A stretch of DNA of 43,731 bases from Deltaproteobacteria bacterium (GTDB lineage: Bacteria > UBA10199 > JACPAL01), in contig JACPAL010000012.1 in assembly GCA_016180855.1 (NCBI GenBank), positions 1-43,731 on the forward strand, written 5' to 3'. Each line of letters opens with the position of its first letter. Position 1 is the first letter of the stretch. Positions 17,645-25,788 of the stretch are shown here, piece after piece. The notes beneath the pieces were generated by a model that saw only the letters and a program-made list of their open reading frames with translations, had not been told where the DNA came from and made no database searches. Made by a program: the position numbers and the translations under genes.

Positions 17645-18414
17645 TGAATCCTCCATCGGTGTGGTGCGTGACAAGCGGTGCAACTCAGCTCCTTGGAAAA
17701 GAGGGGATGCCCTCCCTTCAGATCAGAGTGGCATGTCATGCAAAGCTCGCGATCTGGGCGGATTTTTTCATGAGGCTTATGACAGGTGGAACAGTCAAAG
17801 GTCGACATGGGGGCTTCTTCGGGAAAACTCTCTTTCCCAACCTGAATTTTTTGATGACATTCAAGGCAAGTTTTCCGATCGGGTCGGAGTTCCTCTGACT
17901 TGGCCAAAAAGTGATGACAATCGGTGCAGTGCATAAAGGCCATTTTTTTGCCAGGTCCTTCCACCTTGTCGGTGTGACAATCGATACAACGATCGGTCGG
18001 TTTAATAAAATTATGAACGCCTCCCATATGACAATCCAAACAATCAATCCCCGCCTTTTTAAAGTGAACCTGATGCCCCGCCGTTTCACCAATCAACTTC
18101 CATTGAGGATCCTGACTCAAGTGACACCGGGAGCAGACCTTATGATCGAGTTCCGGATGGCGAACAACCTCTTTGGGTTGCTGTGTAAAATAAAACCAGA
18201 CTTGATGAAGACTCGCTGAAAGTGGTTGTTTGTGACATTCATGACAAGAGACAAGATGATGAGGAGAGGTGCTCCATTTTTCAAACGGCTTTTGCATGAT
18301 GTGGCACGACTGGCAGAAGCGTGCATCGTGTTGAACATAATCATAGGAACGATAGATAAATAAACTCGACAGGGCGATGAACATAGCGATTCCTGCTAAA
18401 AGGATTTTTCGCAT
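17641..18414 (-). CDS. Decaheme cytochrome c with NapC/NirT-like N-terminus
   Basis: The protein has 257 residues. One N-terminal membrane helix (about residues 3-20) is followed by ten CxxCH sites: CQSCH, CHECH, CSRCH, CLDCH, CIDCH, CTDCH, CLECH, CSTCH, CMTCH and CTACH. The first part resembles NapC/NirT quinol dehydrogenases (RFCQSCHIM...SPHH), and the second part is a further string of hemes. At one heme per ~25 residues it is a compact wire. It leads the Rieske/cytochrome b cluster with 4-bp coupling to the next gene, and could deliver quinol electrons to the periplasm independently of the Rieske protein. Confidence 0.87.
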   Translation of the reverse strand: MRKILLAGIAMFIALSSLFIYRSYDYVQHDARFCQSCHIMQKPFEKWSTSPHHLVSCHECHKQPLSASLHQVWFYFTQQPKEVVRHPELDHKVCSRCHLSQDPQWKLIGETAGHQVHFKKAGIDCLDCHMGGVHNFIKPTDRCIDCHTDKVEGPGKKMAFMHCTDCHHFLAKSEELRPDRKTCLECHQKIQVGKESFPEEAPMSTFDCSTCHKPHEKIRPDRELCMTCHSDLKGGHPLFSKELSCTACHAPHRWRIQ

Positions 18415-18436
18415 TTCACAAATTCCACAGCATTAT

Positions 18437-18667
18437 TCATTTTGCATTATGATTGTCATCATACAATTTTTCCTTTGAGATTTCACATCCCTTTGTATGT
18501 CTGATCCACCACAGAAATGCAGCAATAAAGAACAAGGGTAACAAGGTAAGCAAAATCGTCGTGCCGTAATAGGCCATCCGCGACTCCTCTTTTGACGAGA
18601 AACAGACGGCACAGGCCCAAAGAGGAGACGAGACAAAAAAAATGCTAAAGAAGGTAAAGGGCCACAT
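18437..18667 (-). CDS. Small CAVC-type membrane protein of the oxidase operon
   Basis: The protein has 76 residues. A hydrophobic N-terminus (about residues 1-17) is followed by the cysteine pair ACAVCF, then a membrane helix (about 37-56) and a polar tail. Small proteins with a CAVC motif after a signal-like helix occur beside cytochrome c oxidase genes in several bacteria; their role is unknown to me, and copper handling is a guess. It overlaps the end of the second subunit III gene by 23 bp and has only a weak ribosome-binding site, so coupled translation is likely. Confidence 0.62.
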   Translation of the reverse strand: MWPFTFFSIFFVSSPLWACAVCFSSKEESRMAYYGTTILLTLLPLFFIAAFLWWIRHTKGCEISKEKLYDDNHNAK

Positions 18668-19196
18668 AGATGACAGGCCACAGTAACACAACAAAGAACC
18701 AATAGATCCGGCAAAGGGCGAGTAGGGTTCCGGCGTTTCCCCTCTCAATCCGTCGGAGCCTCCAAAGGACAAAGAAAAGCAACAACAGCGCCACGACGAC
18801 ATGAAGCCCATGCATGCCGACAATCATATAAAACGTCCCCCCGTAAACATTCAGGGCCGTCGTAAGTCCGAACTGGATCAAACGGACCCATTCAAAACCT
18901 TGCAGGCCGAGAAAGGCAATCCCGAGCAACGCTGTTATCCCAAGAAAGGTCGAGATTTTTTTGATCCCTGCCTCGCGAAACGAACGGACGGCCATGTTCA
19001 TCGTCCAAAGGCTTGCAAGAAAAAGTACTGTATTGACCGCGGTGGTGCCAACGGGGAGTCTCGGCTGTCCTACGGGGGGCCACGGATGAACCGACTCCCT
19101 CAAGATCCAGTAGGAAGAGAGGAGCCCCGCAAAAAACATGATCTCCGTAAGAATGACAAGAACGAGGCCAATTTTGGCCGATTCTTCCTTGATCAT
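18645..19196 (-). CDS. Cytochrome c oxidase subunit III, second copy
   Basis: The protein has 183 residues with five membrane helices. It starts with the subunit III signature KIGLVLVILTEIMFFAGLLSS and contains GGTFYMIVGMHGLHVVVA and a final IYWFFVVLLWPVIYVALYLL. It lies 17 bp after the subunit IV gene. It differs clearly from the other subunit III gene of the operon at 19474-20061, so the duplication is old or the copy was acquired. Subunit III stabilises the core enzyme. Whether both are in one complex or alternate is open. Confidence 0.88.
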   Translation of the reverse strand: MIKEESAKIGLVLVILTEIMFFAGLLSSYWILRESVHPWPPVGQPRLPVGTTAVNTVLFLASLWTMNMAVRSFREAGIKKISTFLGITALLGIAFLGLQGFEWVRLIQFGLTTALNVYGGTFYMIVGMHGLHVVVALLLLFFVLWRLRRIERGNAGTLLALCRIYWFFVVLLWPVIYVALYLL

Positions 19197-19213
19197 TTCA
19201 CCCTCCCTCCTGG

Positions 19214-19477
19214 TTATCGACCTCTAATAATGTCCGGTACGAGTGCAAAATAAAGGATGAAGAGACAAACAACGCCACCCAACAGTATCCAGAGGATATA
19301 CCAGGGTTCCCACTTGAGACGCATGTAGTAGGCCCCCACCAAAAACGCCTTGGCAACCGCGATCACAAAAATCAGGATCGTCGACAGGACGACATTTCCC
19401 CAAAAACCGAGGAGGAGACTTAGACTTAAGAGAAAAAGGAGAACGGCCCAGAGCGCGACGAGGATTTTTGGTTTCAC
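19214..19477 (-). CDS. Cytochrome c oxidase subunit IV
   Basis: The protein has 87 residues with three hydrophobic helices, like prokaryotic subunit IV (CoxD/CtaF type). The middle contains IFVIAVAKAFLVGAYYMRLKWE, in which the Lys and the YYMRLK stretch match the family well. It overlaps the first subunit III gene by 4 bp and precedes the second. It is an accessory, non-redox part of the oxidase. Confidence 0.85.
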   Translation of the reverse strand: MKPKILVALWAVLLFLLSLSLLLGFWGNVVLSTILIFVIAVAKAFLVGAYYMRLKWEPWYILWILLGGVVCLFILYFALVPDIIRGR

Positions 19478-20061
19478 GACGCCCCTCCTTGAGAAGCAAG
19501 ATAGAGGAGCGGAAAGAGAAAAATCCAGACGACATCAACAAAGTGCCAATAGAGGCCGATCGATTCGATCCGGTGAGGAGTCCTTCCCTGACTCAAACCC
19601 CCCAAAATAACACCGTTGGCAACAAGCCCTCCAATGACATGAAGTCCATGAAGGCCTGTCATCAAATAGTAAAAACCCCAAAAAAGGCTACGGGACGGAA
19701 CAAGCCCCGCATGAATCTCATGAGAGTACTCATACCCTTTGAAGCAGAGGAAGAGGAGGCCCAAGAGGATCGTCACTCCGAGATACCGTCGGCCCAAGGC
19801 AAGATCCCCTTTTTCAACAATAGAATAATGGGCCAGTATCATCGTAAGGCTGCTCGTCAGCAGGACAACCGTATTCACTGACCCGACCCACAGGAGAGTT
19901 CGACCGGCCTCCATTCCCCACTCAGGATGATTAAAGCGGTACAGGATGTAACAAACGACCAACCCACCAAAAACGACAATCTCGGAGGCAAGAAACCACC
20001 AGATTCCAAGACGCCAGACCGGAACCTCTACGGACGAATTGTGAGAGACGGCGTGATTCAC
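19474..20061 (-). CDS. ctaE: Cytochrome c oxidase subunit III, first copy
   Basis: The protein has 195 residues with five membrane helices. The RLGIWWFLASEIVVFGGLV start, GLHGLHVIGGLV and the final ESIGLYWHFVDVVWIFLFPL are typical of subunit III. GTG at 20061 is chosen because AAGGGGAGG lies before it and it overlaps the subunit I stop codon as GTGA; a TTG at 20085 would also be in frame. It follows subunit I in the usual order. Confidence 0.92.
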   Translation of the reverse strand: MNHAVSHNSSVEVPVWRLGIWWFLASEIVVFGGLVVCYILYRFNHPEWGMEAGRTLLWVGSVNTVVLLTSSLTMILAHYSIVEKGDLALGRRYLGVTILLGLLFLCFKGYEYSHEIHAGLVPSRSLFWGFYYLMTGLHGLHVIGGLVANGVILGGLSQGRTPHRIESIGLYWHFVDVVWIFLFPLLYLASQGGAS

Positions 20062-21713
20062 GAGGCCTCCCCTTGGGAAAGCCAATCTTTTGCAGCCCCG
20101 GGAACGCTGTACTCATAGGGACCTCGGACAACAACAGGATCGGTCTCAAAATTTCTATGCCCCGGAGGGGAAGGAGCGATCCACTCCAGCGTGTTAGCCT
20201 GCCAGGGATTCGCCTCCGCAAGACGCCCCCGCCTAAGACTCAGAAAAAAATTAAGGATAAACGGAATCTGTCCCGTCAAAAGAATGATCAGCCCCACCGT
20301 CGCCAGGACATGGAGATGCTGAATGCGATGCAAAAATTCAAAGGCACTGGGATCGAAGATACGCCGGTGATGACCGGCAATCCCGACAGAGAAAAGGGGG
20401 AGAAAAGCGAGGTTAAAACCAATGAGCGTCAGCGTGAAGTGGACCTTGCCCCAAAATTCGCTCAGAAACCGGCCAAACAACTTGGGGTACCAATAATAGA
20501 TCCCGGCAAAGGTGGCGAGAAACGTAACGGGGAAGAGGGTGTAGTGAAAATGGGCGACGACAAAATAGGTGTCATGAACGTAGATGTCCGCCGCTGTCGA
20601 TCCATTCACGATCCCCGTAACCCCCCCCAACAAAAACTCGGCGATCATTCCGAGGGCAAAAAGCATCGCCGTCGAAAAGGAGATCGACCCTTTCCAAAGG
20701 GTGGCAATATAGGCAAACAGGGAAAATGCGAACGGAACGGAGATAAGAATCGTCGTGATACTAAAAGGCATCGCAAGCCTCGGATCAATGCCGCTGATAA
20801 ACTGGTGGTGGGCCCAGACGACAAAACTCAAAACCCCGGCAATCAGTGTTGAATAGATAATCGGCCGGTAACCAAAGAGCGGCTTGCGTGAAAAGACCGG
20901 GAGGATCTCGGCAATGATCCCGAGCGCCGGAAGCAGCAGAACGTAGACCTCCGGATGGCCGAAGAACCAGAAAAGATGCTGGAAGAGGAGCGGATCGCCA
21001 CCGGCGGCCGGAAGGAAGAATCCAACCTGCAGGGTCCGATCAGCGAGCAACATGAAGGCACCGGCAATCAAAGGACCAACCGAAAACATGAAGAGGATCG
21101 ACGCCACATTGATCATCCAGACGAAGATCGGCATCCGAAAGAGGGCCATCCCCTTGGCACGCAGACTGAGCGTCGTCGTCATAAAGTTGATCCCTCCCAT
21201 GAGCATCGACACAAACTCCAACGCGACGGCCAGGATCCAGAGATTCCCTCCCCAGACAACCCCCGTATAACCCGGTTCGGCCGAGAGGGGGGGATAGATC
21301 GTCCAGCCACCCGCAAACGCCCCGCCGGGGACAAAAAATGAAACAATGAGAACAACAGTGCTGAGGAAAAAGGTCCAATAGGAGAGCCTGTTGAGCCGCG
21401 GAAATGCCATATCCCGCGCGCCAATCATGAGGGGCAGCAGAAAATTGCCAAAACCCGAGAGAAGGATCGGCATCGCAACCCAAAAGACCATGATCGTCCC
21501 ATGCATCGTGACAAACATGTTGTATTGATCCGGACCGACCTGTCCAAAGCCGGGGACCGGTTCATTCGGCCAGGCGAGTTGATGACGAAAGAGGTAGGCG
21601 AGATATCCCCCGACAAGGGCCATCAAAAGGCCGGTGATGAGATACTGTTTCCCGATCGTTTTGTGATCGAGAGAGAAAACATACCTTCTCCAGAAACCCT
21701 GTTTTTCCGTCAC
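20058..21713 (-). CDS. ctaD: Cytochrome c oxidase subunit I (A-type heme-copper oxidase)
   Basis: The protein has 551 residues and 12 membrane helices. The metal-binding set is complete: a heme His in helix II (MHGTIMVFW), the CuB His and cross-linked Tyr in GHPEVY, the CuB pair in WAHHQF, and the heme pair in VAHFHYTLF. The Glu in GHPEVY indicates an A1-like proton pathway. It reduces O2 to water using electrons received at CuA of subunit II. It overlaps the subunit II gene by 4 bp. Confidence 0.97.
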   Translation of the reverse strand: MTEKQGFWRRYVFSLDHKTIGKQYLITGLLMALVGGYLAYLFRHQLAWPNEPVPGFGQVGPDQYNMFVTMHGTIMVFWVAMPILLSGFGNFLLPLMIGARDMAFPRLNRLSYWTFFLSTVVLIVSFFVPGGAFAGGWTIYPPLSAEPGYTGVVWGGNLWILAVALEFVSMLMGGINFMTTTLSLRAKGMALFRMPIFVWMINVASILFMFSVGPLIAGAFMLLADRTLQVGFFLPAAGGDPLLFQHLFWFFGHPEVYVLLLPALGIIAEILPVFSRKPLFGYRPIIYSTLIAGVLSFVVWAHHQFISGIDPRLAMPFSITTILISVPFAFSLFAYIATLWKGSISFSTAMLFALGMIAEFLLGGVTGIVNGSTAADIYVHDTYFVVAHFHYTLFPVTFLATFAGIYYWYPKLFGRFLSEFWGKVHFTLTLIGFNLAFLPLFSVGIAGHHRRIFDPSAFEFLHRIQHLHVLATVGLIILLTGQIPFILNFFLSLRRGRLAEANPWQANTLEWIAPSPPGHRNFETDPVVVRGPYEYSVPGAAKDWLSQGEAS

Positions 21714-22393
21714 GGCACCTCCAAGAGAGCGGCTGTCTCTTCTTTAACCCACTTCTCAAAATCCGGCTGATTAAGGACATGCAATTCACCCTTCATCATT
21801 CCATGCCCGCTCCCGCAAAGCTCCGCACAGGCGAGTGGAAAAACGCCTGTCTGCGTCGCCTCAAACCAGCCCCGGATCGTTCTCCCGGGGACTGCGTCCT
21901 GTTTTAAGCGGAGGTGGGGAATCCAGAGACTGTGGATCACATCAGCCGCCTCCAGTTCAAAAACAATCTTCCGGTTCACAGGAACGACCAACTGATTAAC
22001 AGCCTGGATGTCATCGGCGGAATCAAACTGCCCATCCGCCCCCGGGTGGGTGATATCCCAGACAAACTGCCTCCCGCGAACCCGGACCTTGTAGTCCGCA
22101 ATCGGCAATTGCTGTTTAATCTCCTCCCAGACAGGGGCCTGAACAACCTCGATGGCAAGATCAAATCCGAGGATCAGGGCCACAGGGAGCAGAATCCAGG
22201 CTAGCGCCTTGAGGGAGGTCCCGGGCTGGTAGGTCGCCGATCGGCCGGGGCGCCGCCGATACTTGAAGATAAAAAAGAGAAAAACCACTTCCGCCAGGAC
22301 AAACCAGGCACCGACGATATAATAGATGGTCCGGATGACATGATCGATCGCGCCGCCGTAGGTTGAGATGTTTTCGGGTAGCCAGTCCAGCAT
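21710..22393 (-). CDS. ctaC: Cytochrome c oxidase subunit II with CuA site
   Basis: The protein has 227 residues. Two N-terminal membrane helices (about residues 20-43 and 62-82) are followed by a cupredoxin domain with the complete CuA set: His in DVIHSLWIP, and CAELCGSGHGMM with two Cys, one His and one Met. There is no fused cytochrome c domain, so electrons must come from separate cytochromes. The ATG is at 22393. No good Shine-Dalgarno sequence is present, and a possible -10 box lies only a few bases upstream, so the mRNA may have almost no leader. It is the first gene of the oxidase operon. Confidence 0.95.
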   Translation of the reverse strand: MLDWLPENISTYGGAIDHVIRTIYYIVGAWFVLAEVVFLFFIFKYRRRPGRSATYQPGTSLKALAWILLPVALILGFDLAIEVVQAPVWEEIKQQLPIADYKVRVRGRQFVWDITHPGADGQFDSADDIQAVNQLVVPVNRKIVFELEAADVIHSLWIPHLRLKQDAVPGRTIRGWFEATQTGVFPLACAELCGSGHGMMKGELHVLNQPDFEKWVKEETAALLEVP

Positions 22394-22431
22394 AGAGTCG
22401 TGTATTGATAGGTGATTTTACAAAAAACGAT

Positions 22432-22445
22432 ATGATTTAGATCAT
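22432..22445. promoter_or_regulatory. FNR/CRP-like palindrome upstream of the oxidase operon
   Basis: ATGATTTAGATCAT is a good inverted repeat with the TGAT-N4-ATCA core. On the minus strand a -10-like TATCAA (22410-22405) lies about 28.5 bp from its centre, the class II spacing, and would place the start of transcription only about 5 bp before the subunit II ATG. The site could equally act on the decayed ATPase gene to the right. Confidence 0.5.
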
Positions 22446-22514
22446 GAGAGGATGTGAGTTTTTATGATAATTTTTTTACCTTTAAAACTCCAAAAAAGCA
22501 TGTAAAATGGAGTC

Positions 22515-23182
22515 ATGTACGCCAGATTACTTCATCCGCCGAAGGATAAAAGCCTGTTCTTGTTAGGTCCTCGGGGGACCGGTAAAACGAGTTGGGTCAA
22601 GTCAACTTTTCCTTCCGCCATCTATCTTGACCTCTGAATATTTCGAACGTTGCTCGAGAATGTGCCATTGAGAGAAAGGTTGTTGAAAATTATTTTTCAA
22701 TCCTCAAGGACTTGCTTATTTCTTATGAGCTTCCTGTTTTTTCCAAGAGGGCCAAGAGACGGGTGGTCTCTCATCCCAAATTTTATTTCTTTGATGTCGG
22801 CGTCTTTCGCACACTACGCCCGATGGGGCCACTGGATTCCCCCGAAGAGGCTGAAGGCCCCGCACTCGAAACTCTTTTTTTACAGGAGCTGATAGCCTTG
22901 AATGATTATTTGGACCTTGGGTATACCATCAACTATTGGCGCACTTCCAATGACCTCGAAGTCGACTTCGTCCTCTATGGAAAAAGAGGGATCAAGGCTT
23001 TTGAAATCAAACGAACCGGAAAACCCTCTCCCTCACACTTCTCCAGTTTGAAGGCCTTTCTCCGAGATTACCCGATGGCCCAGGCCTATTTTGCCTATGG
23101 TGGTGAACGAAGGATGAAGGAGAGAGAGATCCAGATCTGGCCAATCGCTGATTGTTTGCGGGATCTCCCTGGAATCCTTTGA
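22515..23182 (+). pseudogene. Decayed AAA_14/DUF4143 ATPase gene
   Basis: From the ATG at 22515 a 40-codon piece carries the P-loop (FLLGPRGTGKT) and stops at TGA 22635-22637. Further on, in another frame, come the end of the ATPase/DUF4143 region (FSKRAKRRVVSHPKFYFFDV) and the nuclease-like C-terminus (YWRTSNDLEVDFVLYGK, AFEIKRTGK) up to 23182. About 200 residues between these are missing compared with the intact relative at 2818-3975, so a central deletion plus frame loss has inactivated it. Its -10 (TAAAAT, 22503-22508) is also just before the ATG and is flanked by ACTCCA / TGGAGT arms, recalling the promoter of the intact copy. Confidence 0.82.
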
Positions 23183-23188
23183 TCCAAT

Positions 23189-24361
23189 TCACTTGAATGC
23201 AGAAATTCCTGTAATCTCCTGCCCTAAAATCAGCGTGTGGATGTCATGGGTCCCTTCGTAGGTGTAGACGCTCTCGATATTCATGAGGTGACGGATCACG
23301 GGATATTCGTCGATGATCCCGTTGGCACCGAGGGTCTCGCGGGCGAGACGTGCGATCCGTCGTGCCATCGCGATGTTGTTCCTTTTGGCAAGACTCACCT
23401 GCGTGTGATGAAGTTTCTCCTGCTCTTTCAGACGTCCGAGCTGGAGGGCCAGCAACTGAGCCTTTGTGATCTCGGTCAACATCTCCACCAATCGCTCCTG
23501 AACAAGCTGAAAGGAGGCAATCGGTTTGCCAAACTGGATCCGTTCCTTTGAATAGTTCAAGGCGGCCTCATAACAGGCAACGGCCGCCCCGATCCCGCCC
23601 CAGGCGATGCCGTAACGGGCCTGATTCAGGCAGGTCAGTGGCGCCTTGACCCCGAGCGCCTCAGGTAACCTGTTTCTCTCCGGCACAAGACAATCACTGA
23701 AGACAAGTTCGCCTGTATCCGAGGCTCGCAGTGAAAACTTCCCCTTCATCGCAGGTGCCGTAAAACCGTTCGTCCCTTTTTCAACGAGAAAACCGCGGAC
23801 CTCCCCCTCCTGATCCTTCGCCCAGACAACCGCAACATCCGCAATCGAACCGTTCGTGATCCACATCTTGGCACCATGGAGCACCCACTGGTCCTTTTTC
23901 CTGACCGCCCGGGTGATCATGCCAGAAGGATCCGAACCATGATCCGGCTCCGTCAATCCAAAACAGCCGATCGCCTCTCCTTTGGCGAGCCGCGGGAGCC
24001 ATCTTTTTTTCTGCTCCTCCGAGCCGTAGCGCCAGATCGGGTACATCACGAGCGAGCCGGTCACCGAACAAAAACTCCGGATGCCACCATCTCCCCGCTC
24101 TAACTCCTGAAGCAGGAGGCCATACGCCACACTGCCCAATCCCGCCCCTCCGTATTCCCTCGGAAGGCTCGCACCAAGGAACCCGAGGGCCGCCATTTTG
24201 GGAATCAGCTCACGCGGGAAAGTCCCCTCACGGTGATGCTCCGTAATAATCGGCAAGACCTCCTTCTGTACGAACTCGCGTGCCGCGTTCTGGACGAGGA
24301 TCTCCTCTTCACTCAAGAGCCCCTCCATCTGGTAAAAATCAGGACAGGATAGTCTTGTCAT
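23189..24361 (-). CDS. Acyl-CoA dehydrogenase, glutaryl-CoA dehydrogenase-like
   Basis: The protein has 390 residues. All domains of the acyl-CoA dehydrogenase fold are present: FAD-contacting CFGLTEPDHGSDPSG, WITNGS, and the C-terminal YEGTHDIHTLILGQ, whose Glu is the catalytic base position of glutaryl-CoA dehydrogenase. Overall the sequence is closest to that class, which oxidises and decarboxylates glutaryl-CoA to crotonyl-CoA in lysine and aromatic degradation. It overlaps the 2-oxoacid oxidoreductase gene by 4 bp, so the two are probably used together, for example for oxidation of a 2-oxoacid and the acyl-CoA it yields. The substrate is not proved. Confidence 0.88.
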   Translation of the reverse strand: MTRLSCPDFYQMEGLLSEEEILVQNAAREFVQKEVLPIITEHHREGTFPRELIPKMAALGFLGASLPREYGGAGLGSVAYGLLLQELERGDGGIRSFCSVTGSLVMYPIWRYGSEEQKKRWLPRLAKGEAIGCFGLTEPDHGSDPSGMITRAVRKKDQWVLHGAKMWITNGSIADVAVVWAKDQEGEVRGFLVEKGTNGFTAPAMKGKFSLRASDTGELVFSDCLVPERNRLPEALGVKAPLTCLNQARYGIAWGGIGAAVACYEAALNYSKERIQFGKPIASFQLVQERLVEMLTEITKAQLLALQLGRLKEQEKLHHTQVSLAKRNNIAMARRIARLARETLGANGIIDEYPVIRHLMNIESVYTYEGTHDIHTLILGQEITGISAFK

Positions 24362-25656
24362 AACCAGCTCCTTGCGATTTCCATCGCCTTTAAGTTTTCA
24401 TTTCGAATCGCCTCATTTCTGATTTCACCGATCACCTCAAAAAACGCCTCTTGCGGGACCAACGGGACCAAACGGATCAACGATTGGAGTGCAGCCGTTA
24501 TCAAGCTCTTGTTGGAAAACCGCTTGGGATCAATCGCGATAACCTTGGCCGGTGTCTCCAACGAAAGCCCCTCCCTCGCAATAACCAGTGAATTCTTCTC
24601 CATGACCGGCAGGACTTTTCGGACCTTCGCCAGACCCTCTTCCGAGAGGATAATGACGGCATCCGGTTTATCAACCCCCAGATATTCAACCTCCTCGGAA
24701 CTCAAAATCATCTCCGAGACGGAGTGCCCCGATTGGACGGTGATCGGAAAATCATCCTTTTGCGAGACATGAAGCCCGCACTTGAGTGCGGCATTCCCGA
24801 GATAACCGGCCGAGGAGACGATCTTCATGCCGGCGCTCCCGGCAAGGATGAGTCGAAACGGCTCCTGGGGAAGACGATGTTCAAACTTCTTTGCGATCAC
24901 AATCGGTCTCGTGACAGCGGTTTCCCCCTCCGATCCTTTTCTGCCGGCACGGAGTGTGCAACTGTATTCCGGCAGACACTCCTCCCTCAAAACGCCCAAC
25001 TTCATCCCGAGCTTTTCAATCTCCGCCTCCATCGCCGGTTTTTTAAAATCGTTCATCGGCATGTAATAGGCGGTGCAGACCTCCCAGACATCGAGAAAAG
25101 CAAACCCCTCAGACCGCATCGCCAGGGCGATCGTTTCATCGAGGTCTTTGTCGAAGGCGAGTTTTCGCGCAACGAAAGGAGAACCGGCTGCCTCAACCAG
25201 TTTGGCCAGATCAAACCCACGTTCCAGATGCCCCCCCGGTGTCGTTCGCGTCTTTGATCCAAAAAATGAGGTGACGCTATGCTGGCCACCCGTCATCCCA
25301 AAGTTGAAGTTGTTAAATGCGATCACCTTGATGCCGATATTCCTCCGGGCGGCGTTGATGAGATGATGCCCCCCGATGCCACAGCCGCCATCTCCCACCA
25401 TCACAAAGACATTGAGGTCGGGGTTGGCGAGCTTGATACCGGCGGCGTAGGTAAAGGAGCGACCATGGAGGCCATGAAACGTGTGGATGTTGAAGAAGCT
25501 GTCGACGAGCCCCACACACCCGATGTCGGAGACCATCACCGTTCGTCGTGGATCGGCCTCGACCTTTTGAAGCGCACGGTTGATCGCCTCGATCACCTGG
25601 ACATGCGAGCAACCAGGGCAGAACGGATACGGCTTTTTCTCTTCATTAATGTACAT
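24358..25656 (-). CDS. 2-oxoacid:ferredoxin oxidoreductase, fused beta and gamma subunits
   Basis: The protein has 432 residues. Residues 1-230 form the thiamine-diphosphate (beta) domain with PFCPGCSH and GDGGCGIGGHH...NNFNFGMTGGQ. From about 268 a second domain begins (LILAGSAGMKIVSSAGYLGNAA) that resembles the gamma subunit of this family. The expected GxGGQG loop is altered to AGSAGMK. There is no ferredoxin domain. Together with the alpha gene it should convert a 2-oxoacid and CoA to acyl-CoA with ferredoxin as electron acceptor. The beta-gamma order is less usual than gamma-alpha fusion. Confidence 0.88.
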   Translation of the reverse strand: MYINEEKKPYPFCPGCSHVQVIEAINRALQKVEADPRRTVMVSDIGCVGLVDSFFNIHTFHGLHGRSFTYAAGIKLANPDLNVFVMVGDGGCGIGGHHLINAARRNIGIKVIAFNNFNFGMTGGQHSVTSFFGSKTRTTPGGHLERGFDLAKLVEAAGSPFVARKLAFDKDLDETIALAMRSEGFAFLDVWEVCTAYYMPMNDFKKPAMEAEIEKLGMKLGVLREECLPEYSCTLRAGRKGSEGETAVTRPIVIAKKFEHRLPQEPFRLILAGSAGMKIVSSAGYLGNAALKCGLHVSQKDDFPITVQSGHSVSEMILSSEEVEYLGVDKPDAVIILSEEGLAKVRKVLPVMEKNSLVIAREGLSLETPAKVIAIDPKRFSNKSLITAALQSLIRLVPLVPQEAFFEVIGEIRNEAIRNENLKAMEIARSWL

Positions 25657-25662
25657 AACTTA

Positions 25663-25788
25663 GTAACCTCTCAAAAAGGACCAGATGCAAGGCAGGCCGC
25701 CGAGGCGCGACCGGAGCGTACTTTCGTGGTACGTGAGGATCGCGACCGAGGCGGACAACACCGCAGATGGGCCTTTTTGAGAGGTTAC
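25663..25788. repeat. 126-bp palindromic dispersed repeat, copy 2
   Basis: Outer arms GTAACCTCTCAAAAAGG at 25663-25679 and its exact reverse complement at 25772-25788 match over all 17 bp, but the arm sequence differs from the other copies. The shared core is present: CAGATGCAAGGC, a tip hairpin CGTAC-N7-GTACG, and CCGCAGATGG. Right arm and alpha-gene end overlap, and the alpha stop codon TAA (25785-25787) lies inside the arm. It separates the alpha and beta-gamma genes of one enzyme, where the RNA hairpin may lower expression of the downstream gene or stabilise mRNA. Confidence 0.87.
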
